DNA of 64,000 nucleotides from an uncultured Bacteroidales bacterium (GTDB lineage: Bacteria > Bacteroidota > Bacteroidia > Bacteroidales > P3), in assembly GCA_900316515.1 (NCBI GenBank), contig ONDE01000005.1:62001-126000 (forward strand), written 5' to 3'. Position 1 is the stretch's first letter; each line of letters begins with the position of its first letter. Both the position numbers and the translations under genes were made by a program. Positions 7,590 to 14,609 of this stretch are shown piece by piece. The notes beneath the pieces were generated by a model, which did no database searches, was not told the DNA's origin, and saw nothing but the letters and a program-made list of their open reading frames with translations.

Positions 7590-9176
7590 TTATTTGTTGG
7601 CAGCGATGCGTTTTTTGTTCTCGACGATGCAGACGCGCTGCGGGATGATGACGCTGACGCCGTTGTAGGCGATTTCCTCTTCGAGGATCTTCATGAACTC
7701 GTCGTGGTTCTTGGGCAGGGGCACTATGGTGCGGATGTGGTCGGGGTCGACGCCGAGGCCCTTGCAGATGTTGAATAGCTTCTGGTTGGCGCTCGAGGGC
7801 TGGCCGCCGGTCATAGCGGTGATGTCGTTGTCGAGAATCATGATGATGACGTTGGCTTTTTCGTTGACGCAGTCGAGGAGGCCTGTCATGCCTGAGTGTC
7901 CGAAGGTACCGTCGCCGATGACGCCGATGGCCGGGAAGATGCCCATTTCAGCGGCACCTTTGGCCATGGTGACGGAGGCGCCCATGCAGACGGTGGTGTC
8001 GATGGCGCCCATGTTGAAGCCGAGGGTGTAGCATCCGATGTCGCCGAAGACGCGGCCGTTGGGGTATTTCTTCATGACGTCGACCACAGCCTGGTAGCTG
8101 TCGATGTGGGGGCATCCGACGCAGAGAGCGGGCGGGCGGTTGGTGACCACTTCGGGCACTGCGGGACCCTTGGGCATGGGGTTGCCGAGGGCGATGGCGA
8201 CCTTCTCGGCATTCAGTTCGCCGTCGCGGCGGATGGTCTCGTCGAGGCGTCCGTGGACGGGCTTGCCTTTGCCGAGGAAGCCTTTGATGTGCTCTTCGAC
8301 GAAGGGCTGGCCGTCTTCGAGGACGAGGATTTCGTCGACTTCGTCATAGAGTTTGTTGAGCATGTTGAAGGGCAGCGGATACTGTGTGATTTTCACCACG
8401 GGATAGGGGCAGCGGCCGCCGGGGAAGTTTTCCTGGAGGTAGTTGAAGGCGATGCCTGTGGTGATGATGCCGCGTTTGTGGTCGGTGCCTGGGATGTACT
8501 GGTTGAAGCCGCTTTCCTCGCTGCTCTTGGTGAAGGCGGGTTGTTTGTCGATGAGGTCGCGGTAGAGGCGTTTGGCGTTGACTGGGAGCAGGACGTAGCT
8601 CTTGGGGTCGCTGGGGCTGCTGAGGGGGTTCTGAGCGCGGACGGGCTTGCGTTCGACGCCGGCGCGGCTGTGTGCCAGGCGGGTGGGGATGCGCATGAGG
8701 ATGGGAGTGCCGAGCTGTTCGGAGAGTTCATAGCCGAAGAAGACCATGTCGTAGGCTTCCTGCTGGTTGCTGGGTTCGAGCATGGGTATCATGGCCCAGT
8801 GGCCGTAGTAGCGGCTGTCCTGTTCGTCCTGGGAGGAGAACATGCTGGGGTCGTCGGCGACGACGATGATGACGCCCTTGGTGCCGATGATGGAGGCGTT
8901 CATGAAGGGGTCGCCGCAGACGTTGAGGCCGACGTGCTTCATGCAGGTCATGGCGCGTTTGCCGCTGTAGGCGACGCCGATGGAGGCCTCGAGGGCGGTT
9001 TTTTCGTTGGCGCACCAGTTGGCGACAACGCCCTGTTCCTTGGCCTGTTTGGACTTCATCACGTATTCGGTGATCTGGGTCGACGGGGTGCCGGGATAGC
9101 TGTTGATGGCGCTACCGCCAGCGTCGATAAAGGCCTGTGCTATAGCCTCGTCGCCCAGTAAAAGGAGTTTTGACAT
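7590..9176 (-). CDS. iorA: Indolepyruvate ferredoxin oxidoreductase subunit alpha
   Basis: A 528-residue thiamine-diphosphate enzyme subunit. N-terminal MSKLLLLGDEAIAQAFIDAG and NSYPGTPSTQI are IorA hallmarks; ALCVGCPH (around residue 350) is the conserved cysteine motif; GDIGCYTLG and GDGTFGHSGMTGL are in the ThDP-binding half, with MILDN(D) completing the GDG...N pattern. Archaeal and many other IorA proteins add a C-terminal 2x[4Fe-4S] ferredoxin domain; this one ends at PQRVCIVENKKRIAANK and has none, so electrons must leave by another route. A -7 box at 9220-9227 is upstream. Operon with iorB and probably the symporter. Confidence 0.93.
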   Translation of the reverse strand: MSKLLLLGDEAIAQAFIDAGGSAINSYPGTPSTQITEYVMKSKQAKEQGVVANWCANEKTALEASIGVAYSGKRAMTCMKHVGLNVCGDPFMNASIIGTKGVIIVVADDPSMFSSQDEQDSRYYGHWAMIPMLEPSNQQEAYDMVFFGYELSEQLGTPILMRIPTRLAHSRAGVERKPVRAQNPLSSPSDPKSYVLLPVNAKRLYRDLIDKQPAFTKSSEESGFNQYIPGTDHKRGIITTGIAFNYLQENFPGGRCPYPVVKITQYPLPFNMLNKLYDEVDEILVLEDGQPFVEEHIKGFLGKGKPVHGRLDETIRRDGELNAEKVAIALGNPMPKGPAVPEVVTNRPPALCVGCPHIDSYQAVVDVMKKYPNGRVFGDIGCYTLGFNMGAIDTTVCMGASVTMAKGAAEMGIFPAIGVIGDGTFGHSGMTGLLDCVNEKANVIIMILDNDITAMTGGQPSSANQKLFNICKGLGVDPDHIRTIVPLPKNHDEFMKILEEEIAYNGVSVIIPQRVCIVENKKRIAANK

Positions 9177-9219
9177 AATTGTTGTATTTTTGATTGTTAA
9201 TTTTTACAATAAAGCGGTG

Positions 9220-9227
9220 CAAAGATA
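9220..9227 (-). promoter_or_regulatory. -7 element upstream of iorA
   Basis: TATCTTTG on the minus strand, about 40 nt before the iorA start; no good TTTG at the expected -33 position. Confidence 0.5.
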
Positions 9228-9244
9228 CGTAAAAAAAACCAATC

Positions 9245-9278
9245 GGCGGAAATAATTTGCTATCGGCTGATTTAATGG
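9245..9278. repeat. 34-bp direct repeat, left copy
   Basis: Matches 10594-10627 in the same orientation with two mismatches over 34 bp. The two copies bracket the secreted-protein gene at 9295-10542. Confidence 0.85.
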
Positions 9279-9294
9279 TCTTTGCATAGCCGCA

Positions 9295-10542
9295 TCACTC
9301 CACCACCAGGCGTTGTATGCCTATGCCAGACGGCGTAGTGACATGCACCGTGTAGAGGCCCGATGGCAATTGGCGCAGGTCAATCTGCCCGTCGGCCGGC
9401 AACGGCCCTTTGCACGACAGCACGCGACGGCCAGCCACGCTGAGCATATCAACATTCAGCACAGGTTCGTCGCAGGAGATTTTCACTGTTCCTGCAGCAG
9501 GGTTGGGGCTGAGCAGGAAGTCGACCACGGGCTCGACGACATCGATGTCGGCGAGAGGCATATACAGTATGGCCTTGCTGCTCCACGGCCCCCAGACCAC
9601 GGTGTCGTAGGTCGAAGTGGTGTAGCGACACATGCTACGCACCCACACACCCAGCGACACTCCGTGCTCCAAAGTGTCGAGATACAGCACGCTATCGGTG
9701 GTTGTGAAGACCCAGAAAGCAGAATCCACAGGTTTGTTGCCATAACCAACAGCCACCTTGTACATTTCCGTCCCATTGTCATTCCACAGCACTCTCCCCT
9801 GCGACGGATAGGAGCGCAACCCCGTGACCACGCTGTCGCACCGGAACCCGATTATGGGGAATATTCCACCCCAATTGGCATATCCATAAATAAAACGGTG
9901 GCACGAATCCTGAATCGATGTACCTATATTAAACCTCTCGCAGCTAATATGTTTCTCATAAATACCATCAGCATGGTCGCTGTAACCTTGTATTGTTTTT
10001 TGCACCCACAGGGTGGCATATTGGCTAATATCAATAAAATTCCCTCGCCAAATTCCGATAAGGCCATAGCCCAGATTCCACTCACCGTCATGATAGATAT
10101 CGGCGACCCCGACAATAAAAGTGTCGCTCACATAGTGTATCCTGTCAAAATAGAATTCCTCCACTCTGGTCACTAGAGTATCTTCTGTGGCACAATATTC
10201 AAAAAACCTATGCCGTTCGTTCCATGTGCGCGGCATACACTCGGTAAGCCAGAAACCCGGAGCGGTGTCGTCGTAATTCATCCGTTCGTATAAAACCGTG
10301 CTATAATGGAAATTAGAGTCATTAAATACTGAATCATAGCCCGTTACCGCTATTCCAACTATCGCTGTTGTACTATCTGGCACATAGATAATATTAAAGA
10401 CACTATTGTGAATAAATGAAACTGTCGCGTCACCATACGGTGTGAACCAATAATTTGTGTCATCCATACGTATTACAGGCACCTGCGCCGACAGGCCGCT
10501 GACAAGCACCGAAAACAAAGCAATGGCAAACAGTTTTTTCAT
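9295..10542 (-). CDS. Secreted protein with type IX sorting domain
   Basis: A 415-residue protein with an N-terminal signal peptide (MKKLFAIALFSVLVSGLSAQ, cleavage after Ala-Gln) and a C-terminal Por/type IX sorting domain: FLLSPNPAAGTVKI, VDMLSVAGRRVL and LPSGLYTVHV. The central 320 residues are rich in Tyr, Asp and Thr, probably beta-structured, and I do not recognise a family. The frame opens four codons earlier (10554), but the ATG at 10542 gives a normal signal peptide. It should be exported across the outer membrane and anchored or released by the type IX machinery. It sits between two copies of a 34-bp repeat and is somewhat richer in A+T than its neighbours. Confidence 0.8.
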   Translation of the reverse strand: MKKLFAIALFSVLVSGLSAQVPVIRMDDTNYWFTPYGDATVSFIHNSVFNIIYVPDSTTAIVGIAVTGYDSVFNDSNFHYSTVLYERMNYDDTAPGFWLTECMPRTWNERHRFFEYCATEDTLVTRVEEFYFDRIHYVSDTFIVGVADIYHDGEWNLGYGLIGIWRGNFIDISQYATLWVQKTIQGYSDHADGIYEKHISCERFNIGTSIQDSCHRFIYGYANWGGIFPIIGFRCDSVVTGLRSYPSQGRVLWNDNGTEMYKVAVGYGNKPVDSAFWVFTTTDSVLYLDTLEHGVSLGVWVRSMCRYTTSTYDTVVWGPWSSKAILYMPLADIDVVEPVVDFLLSPNPAAGTVKISCDEPVLNVDMLSVAGRRVLSCKGPLPADGQIDLRQLPSGLYTVHVTTPSGIGIQRLVVE

Positions 10543-10568
10543 ATGATGGTACATTTTTTTTCAAGATG

Positions 10569-10576
10569 CAAAAATA
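10569..10576 (-). promoter_or_regulatory. -7 element for the type IX substrate gene
   Basis: TATTTTTG on the minus strand about 27 nt before the chosen start at 10542. Confidence 0.5.
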
Positions 10577-10593
10577 ATATAAATATTCGAATA

Positions 10594-10627
10594 GGTGGAA
10601 ATAATTTGCTATCGACTGATTTAATGG
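10594..10627. repeat. 34-bp direct repeat, right copy
   Basis: Second copy of the repeat at 9245-9278; differences are at 10596 (T for C) and in TATCG(A/G)CTG. Confidence 0.85.
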
Positions 10628-10689
10628 ATATTGCGCAAGGCATTCGGCATTTTACGGCGTCTGAAGCCGAACACTGCCGTCTCATCTTC

Positions 10690-10781
10690 GGGGGGAAGGC
10701 GGGAGTAAGCCGACAGGGTGCAGGAGGGGTGTGGGAGGGGTGTGGGAGGTGCGTGGGAGGTGTCTGGGAGGTGACTGGGAC
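10690..10781 (+). repeat. G-rich tandem tract with quadruplex potential
   Basis: Degenerate GTGGGAGGTG-type units. The core 10726-10746 reads GGGG-TGT-GGG-A-GGGG-TGT-GGG, meeting the usual four-run G-quadruplex pattern with loops of 1-3 nt. Confidence 0.6.
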
Positions 10782-10846
10782 TTAGTACGGAGCAAGGTTA
10801 GAGTTGATATAGGGTTGATATTGGTTTGCTGTCCTTTTGACCGCTC

Positions 10847-10945
10847 CTAGAAACTGATAATTAAACTGTTACGAAATATACAGACAAGATCAACTCTATA
10901 GCAGACGTATATAGCATTGTGGAACAAGTGGTTATACGAATTCAT
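10847..10945 (-). CDS. Possible 32-residue peptide ORF
   Basis: An ATG-to-TAG frame of 32 codons (MNSYNHLFHNAIY...) starts about 20 nt behind a TATATTTG box at 10964-10971. No similarity is recognised and the composition is unremarkable. It may be a chance frame, or the promoter may serve a small RNA. Confidence 0.15.
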   Translation of the reverse strand: MNSYNHLFHNAIYVCYRVDLVCIFRNSLIISF

Positions 10946-10963
10946 GGTTTGGAATCGACAATG

Positions 10964-10971
10964 CAAATATA
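10964..10971 (-). promoter_or_regulatory. Orphan -7 element
   Basis: TATATTTG on the minus strand with a TTG about 20 nt upstream, pointing into a region without an annotated gene. Confidence 0.35.
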
Positions 10972-11045
10972 CAACTTTTTTCTGGAAATGGCAACTTAAA
11001 ATAAATAAAATACAAAAATAATTATGCTACGTGAATTTTTTTGTT

Positions 11046-11053
11046 TATCTTTG
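11046..11053 (+). promoter_or_regulatory. -7 element of holB
   Basis: TATCTTTG 20 nt before the holB start; the -33 region is T-rich but has no clear TTTG at the right distance. Confidence 0.55.
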
Positions 11054-11073
11054 CATGTTTAAAGTGACGCGAT

Positions 11074-12123
11074 ATGCAGTTTAAAGATATTGTAGGACAG
11101 AGAGATGTGATAAACCGGCTGACGGAAATCATCGACAGTGGGCGTGTGAGTCATGCCCAGTTGTTCCTCGGTGCCACTGCCGACGGCAGCTTGCAGATGG
11201 CATTGGCGTACCTGCAATACCTATGCTGTGAGCACCGTGTGCACCACGAGGGCGGCGACTTGCGTGCCGACTCGTGCGGCGAGTGTCCGAGTTGCAAGAA
11301 GATCGGCCAGTTGATGCATCCGGACCTGCATTTGATTTTCCCGAACGCCGCCACGACGAAGGTGTCGGGGACGACGATGTGGAGCGGTGACTTCATGCAG
11401 GAGTTCCGCGAGTTTCTGCTGCAGAACAACGCTTTGGGGAGCATCGACGACTGGTATGCCACCCTCGGCACGGAGAACAAGCAGGGCATGATACGCGAGC
11501 AGGATGCGGCGCATATAGTCAGCGACCTTGGGCTGAAGAGCTATGAGGGCGGATGGAAGATGATGGTGATATGGATGGCCGAGAAGATGAACATCGCCGC
11601 CGCCAACGAGTTGCTGAAGACCCTCGAGGAGCCGACGCCGGGCACGTTGCTGCTGCTGGTGGCCGAGAGCGACGAGCGCTTGCTGCCCACGATACGCAGC
11701 CGAGTGCAGACGGTGAGGCTGAGGGCGCAGAACGGGGAACGGAAGACGGAGAGCAAGGAGGAGTTTGCGCAGATGCTGGTGGAGTGGCTTAGGCTGCTGT
11801 TCAAGCTGAAGATGAAAGAGCTTTCGGCGCAGGTGGACAAGATGGCGGCCATGAACCGCGAGCAGCAGAAGCAGTTCCTCGGCTACACGCTGGGAGTGAT
11901 GCGCGAATGCTTCCTGCACGGCACCGCAGGCTTGCCGGTGGACATAGGTTCGGGCGACCAGAAGTTCGACGCCATGTTCCCGCAGATGATAACCGTCAAC
12001 AACATCGAGATGATAAACGCCGCCTTGAACGAGGCCATCTTCGCGATGGAGCGCAACGCCAACGCCAAGATAGCATTGATGCAGCTGTCGTTCAGCATGA
12101 GCAAGGCGCTGAAGAAGAGATAA
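11074..12123 (+). CDS. holB: DNA polymerase III subunit delta'
   Basis: A 349-residue clamp-loader subunit. It begins FKDIVGQRDVINRL and continues VSHAQLFLG, as delta' and tau/gamma proteins do. The phosphate-binding loop is degenerate (GATADGS), as expected for the non-ATPase delta' subunit. The cysteines in LCCEH and in SCGECPSCKK fit the zinc module. MVIWMAEKMNIAAANELLKTLEEP and TIRSRVQ are the sensor-region signatures. It acts in loading the beta clamp during replication. It is followed by a 7-bp repeat array and then the PSP1 gene, an order seen in other Bacteroidales. Confidence 0.93.
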   Translation: MQFKDIVGQRDVINRLTEIIDSGRVSHAQLFLGATADGSLQMALAYLQYLCCEHRVHHEGGDLRADSCGECPSCKKIGQLMHPDLHLIFPNAATTKVSGTTMWSGDFMQEFREFLLQNNALGSIDDWYATLGTENKQGMIREQDAAHIVSDLGLKSYEGGWKMMVIWMAEKMNIAAANELLKTLEEPTPGTLLLLVAESDERLLPTIRSRVQTVRLRAQNGERKTESKEEFAQMLVEWLRLLFKLKMKELSAQVDKMAAMNREQQKQFLGYTLGVMRECFLHGTAGLPVDIGSGDQKFDAMFPQMITVNNIEMINAALNEAIFAMERNANAKIALMQLSFSMSKALKKR

Positions 12124-12125
12124 GT

Positions 12126-12270
12126 GAATGATGAATGATGAATGATGAATGATGAACGGGGGAATCTTAATGATGAATGATGAATGATGAACGGGGAAAT
12201 CTTAATGATGAATGATGAACGGGGAAATCTTAATGATGAATGATGAGTGATGAATGATGAATGATGAACG
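12126..12270. repeat. TGATGAA heptamer array with a 21-bp higher-order unit
   Basis: Runs of TGATGAA are interrupted by near-identical blocks reading GAACGGGGAAATCTTAAT, giving three rounds of a compound repeat between holB and the PSP1 gene. The same heptamer, reverse-complemented, appears inside the lipid-kinase gene at 43555-43578. Confidence 0.9.
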
Positions 12271-12324
12271 GTGATTTGTGATTAGGGGTGAGAAGTGTGG
12301 ATGGATTAATTTAAACAATGAAAA

Positions 12325-13968
12325 ATGGAAGAAAACAAAGATAAAGAGAACGAGCTGGAGAACAAGCCTGTCGACGTTGTTCCGAATGACGTTGAGGAGG
12401 TGGCCAGCGCCGAAGACATAGAGGCTTTTATGCGTGAACGCCGCAAGGCCCGCCAGGAGAAGAAAGCCACCGTTGAGCGCGAGAATCCCGAGGTGGAGGA
12501 ATACCACAGCGAGGAGAACGCCCTCGACCCATATCTGGACCCCGACCCCGAGATACCGTGGGTGAAATATGAGGAGCCCGTATATTTGAGCCGTGGTTGC
12601 AACCACTGTCCGAAGAGCTACCAACCGGTGCACCGCTGCGAGCGGCAGAGTTGCTCGAAGGTGACCAGCACCAACTGGCTCGCCGGCATACGGCAGCCCA
12701 CCATGCGGCCCTTCGACTGTGTGGAGGTGAGGTTCAAGAACAACCACAAAGACTTCTACCGTCTGCCCGACGGTCTTGAGGTGACGGAGGGCGATGTGGT
12801 GGCCGTCGAAGGCCAGCCCGGGCACGATGTGGGCATTGTGTGCCTCACCGGCGAGTTGTGCCGACTGCAGATGCTCAAGCACAAGATAAGTCCCGACTCG
12901 GAGAACATACGCAAACTGTTCCGTCGCGCCAAAGACACCGACATCGAGCGCTGGGACGCATCGCTGCGCGAGGAGCACTCGGCGCTGATACGCACGCGCC
13001 AGATAGTGGCCGACATGGGTCTCGACATGAAGGTGAACGATGTGGAGTTCCAGGGAGACCATTCGAAAGCCATCTTCTACTATACCGCCGACGAGCGTGT
13101 GGACTTCCGCGAGCTCATCAAGGTGCTGGCAGAGGCGTTCCGCGTGCGCATCGAGATGAAGCAGATAGGAGTGCGCCAGGAAGCCGGCAAGGTGGGTGGT
13201 TTAGGCACCTGCGGCCGCGAGCTGTGCTGCTCCACGTGGCTGACGACCTTCAAGAGCGTCACCACCAGTGCCGCCAAGACACAGCAGATCATGCCCAACC
13301 CGCAGAAGCTGGCAGGTCAATGTGGCAAGCTGAAGTGCTGTCTGAACTTCGAGTACGAGGTATACGCCGACGCGCTGAAGCAATTCCCGCCGGCAGGGCA
13401 CGCCATACGCTTCCAGAAGGGTCTGGCGCTGTACAAGAAGACCGACGTATTCCGCGGCATCATGTGGTATGCCTACGAGGGCGAGAACGAACTCATTGCC
13501 GTCAAGGCCGAGGATGTGAAGGCCATCATAGAGATGAACCGCAACCAGCAGTACCCCGAGAAACTTGAGGACTACCAGGTGGAACTGATGTCGACCTCGG
13601 CCTTGGCTTCGGAAGCCAACAGCGAAGAGGTGGAGCGCGAGATACAGCGCCTCAGCGAGGGTGGCAACGGCGTTGTGGGTCAAGAGGCCGAGCGTCCGCA
13701 GCGTGAGCAGCGGCCGAGGAACAACGAGCGGAGGCCCGAGAACGGCGACCGCCGTCCTGTGAAGACCGACCGCGGTGGCGGCGACCGTGGCGAGCGCCGC
13801 GAGCGCGACCGTCATGCCCGCGACGAGCGTCACAACACCCAGAAGATACGCCAGCAGACGCAGCAGAAGCCCGAGAACAAGCAACGCCGCGAGGGCGAAA
13901 GCAAGCCTCGTCGCGAGGGCGACAACCGCGAGCGTCGCAGCAGCGGCAACAGAGAGAGAAGAGGGTGA
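12325..13968 (+). CDS. PSP1/RicT-like protein with Arg-rich tail
   Basis: A 547-residue protein. The middle carries a PSP1 C-terminal domain with the cysteine pattern GTCGRELCCSTWL and CGKLKCCLNFEYEVY, which in RicT (YaaT) ligates iron-sulfur clusters in the RicAFT complex linked to RNA processing and development. The N-terminal 100 residues are acidic and probably disordered. The last 110 residues are dominated by Arg, Glu, Asn and Gly (RRPENGDRR, GGGDRGERRERDR), an RNA-binding-like disordered tail. The gene precedes gldH and PBP1A. Function in Bacteroidota is not established; nucleic-acid binding is an inference from the tail. Confidence 0.82.
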   Translation: MEENKDKENELENKPVDVVPNDVEEVASAEDIEAFMRERRKARQEKKATVERENPEVEEYHSEENALDPYLDPDPEIPWVKYEEPVYLSRGCNHCPKSYQPVHRCERQSCSKVTSTNWLAGIRQPTMRPFDCVEVRFKNNHKDFYRLPDGLEVTEGDVVAVEGQPGHDVGIVCLTGELCRLQMLKHKISPDSENIRKLFRRAKDTDIERWDASLREEHSALIRTRQIVADMGLDMKVNDVEFQGDHSKAIFYYTADERVDFRELIKVLAEAFRVRIEMKQIGVRQEAGKVGGLGTCGRELCCSTWLTTFKSVTTSAAKTQQIMPNPQKLAGQCGKLKCCLNFEYEVYADALKQFPPAGHAIRFQKGLALYKKTDVFRGIMWYAYEGENELIAVKAEDVKAIIEMNRNQQYPEKLEDYQVELMSTSALASEANSEEVEREIQRLSEGGNGVVGQEAERPQREQRPRNNERRPENGDRRPVKTDRGGGDRGERRERDRHARDERHNTQKIRQQTQQKPENKQRREGESKPRREGDNRERRSSGNRERRG

Positions 13969-13982
13969 GTGGAGTTAAGAGT

Positions 13983-14060
13983 TTTTTGAGAACGGCGAAT
14001 TAAACGAATTAAACGAATTTATCGGGTCTACTACTGTCAATTACTCGAATTATTGAATGG
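13983..14060. repeat. 78-bp intergenic repeat, copy 1
   Basis: Same sequence as 16889-16966 and 16995-17072, in the same orientation. The unit contains a tandem CGAATTAAA motif. This copy lies before gldH. Confidence 0.92.
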
Positions 14061-14063
14061 GTA

Positions 14064-14098
14064 ATGTTAAGGGTTCACGGTTAAGGGTTAAGGGTTAG
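14064..14098. repeat. GTTAAGG heptamer array
   Basis: GTTAAGG and GTTCACG steps of seven bases just upstream of gldH. Similar runs follow PBP1A at 16857-16888, 16967-16994 and 17073-17124. Confidence 0.75.
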
Positions 14099-14129
14099 AG
14101 GTAAAAAAATAAAACTGAAAGGTGAAATT

Positions 14130-14603
14130 ATGAAACGATTGTGGATATTGGCTGTTGTGCTGTTGACGTTGATGTTGACAGCGTGTGACGGCAGCGTGTA
14201 TTATGATGAGGGGCGCAGCGTGGACGAGCACGGATGGCTGCCTACCGACAGCGTGTACTTCGACGTGGATGTCGACGACACCAACCGCATCTTCAACTTC
14301 CTCTTCGAGGTGCGCAACAGCGTCAGCTATCCCTACAGCAACACCTTCCTCTTTATCCGCACCACGTTCCCCGACGGCAGCTATGCGCAGGACACCATGG
14401 AGTATCCCCTCGCCGACCCCAGCGGGAGATGGTTCGGGCGCCGCACCGGACGCTACATCGACACCCGCTACTATTTCCGTCGCAACGCCCGCTTCCCCAT
14501 GGAAGGCACATACCGCTTTGCTGTTACCAACGGCATGCGCGACAGCGCTGTAGCGGGTCTCAAGGATATCAGCCTGCGCATCGAGTATAGCAACATGAAA
14601 TAG
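14130..14603 (+). CDS. gldH: Gliding motility lipoprotein GldH
   Basis: A 157-residue lipoprotein: signal ending in LMLTAC (Cys20), then a beta-sandwich-like domain with DSVYFDVDVDDTN, YSNTFLFI and GYRFAVTNGMRD-like features typical of GldH. In Flavobacterium GldH is required for gliding and supports type IX secretion; Bacteroidales without gliding keep it next to a class A penicillin-binding protein, as here (6-bp gap). This fits the type IX substrates elsewhere in the window. Confidence 0.85.
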   Translation: MKRLWILAVVLLTLMLTACDGSVYYDEGRSVDEHGWLPTDSVYFDVDVDDTNRIFNFLFEVRNSVSYPYSNTFLFIRTTFPDGSYAQDTMEYPLADPSGRWFGRRTGRYIDTRYYFRRNARFPMEGTYRFAVTNGMRDSAVAGLKDISLRIEYSNMK

Positions 14604-14609
14604 CACATT

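Larger units (their letters stand above)
10543..11073. other. 531-bp intergenic region
   Basis: No confident gene. It holds the -7 box for the secreted-protein gene, the right copy of the 34-bp repeat, a G-rich tract (10690-10781), an orphan minus-strand promoter match (10964-10971) with a 32-codon frame behind it (10847-10945), and the -7 box of holB at 11046-11053. Confidence 0.7.

Noticed and set aside
7896..9161. Long frame antisense to iorA
   Set aside because: Low-complexity Ala/Gly/Asp/Val content mirrors the codon bias of iorA; no start context or motif.
12126..12270. Heptamer array considered as CRISPR or as an origin-type iteron
   Set aside because: The unit is too short for CRISPR, there are no spacers, and no DnaA boxes or replication genes are adjacent apart from holB.
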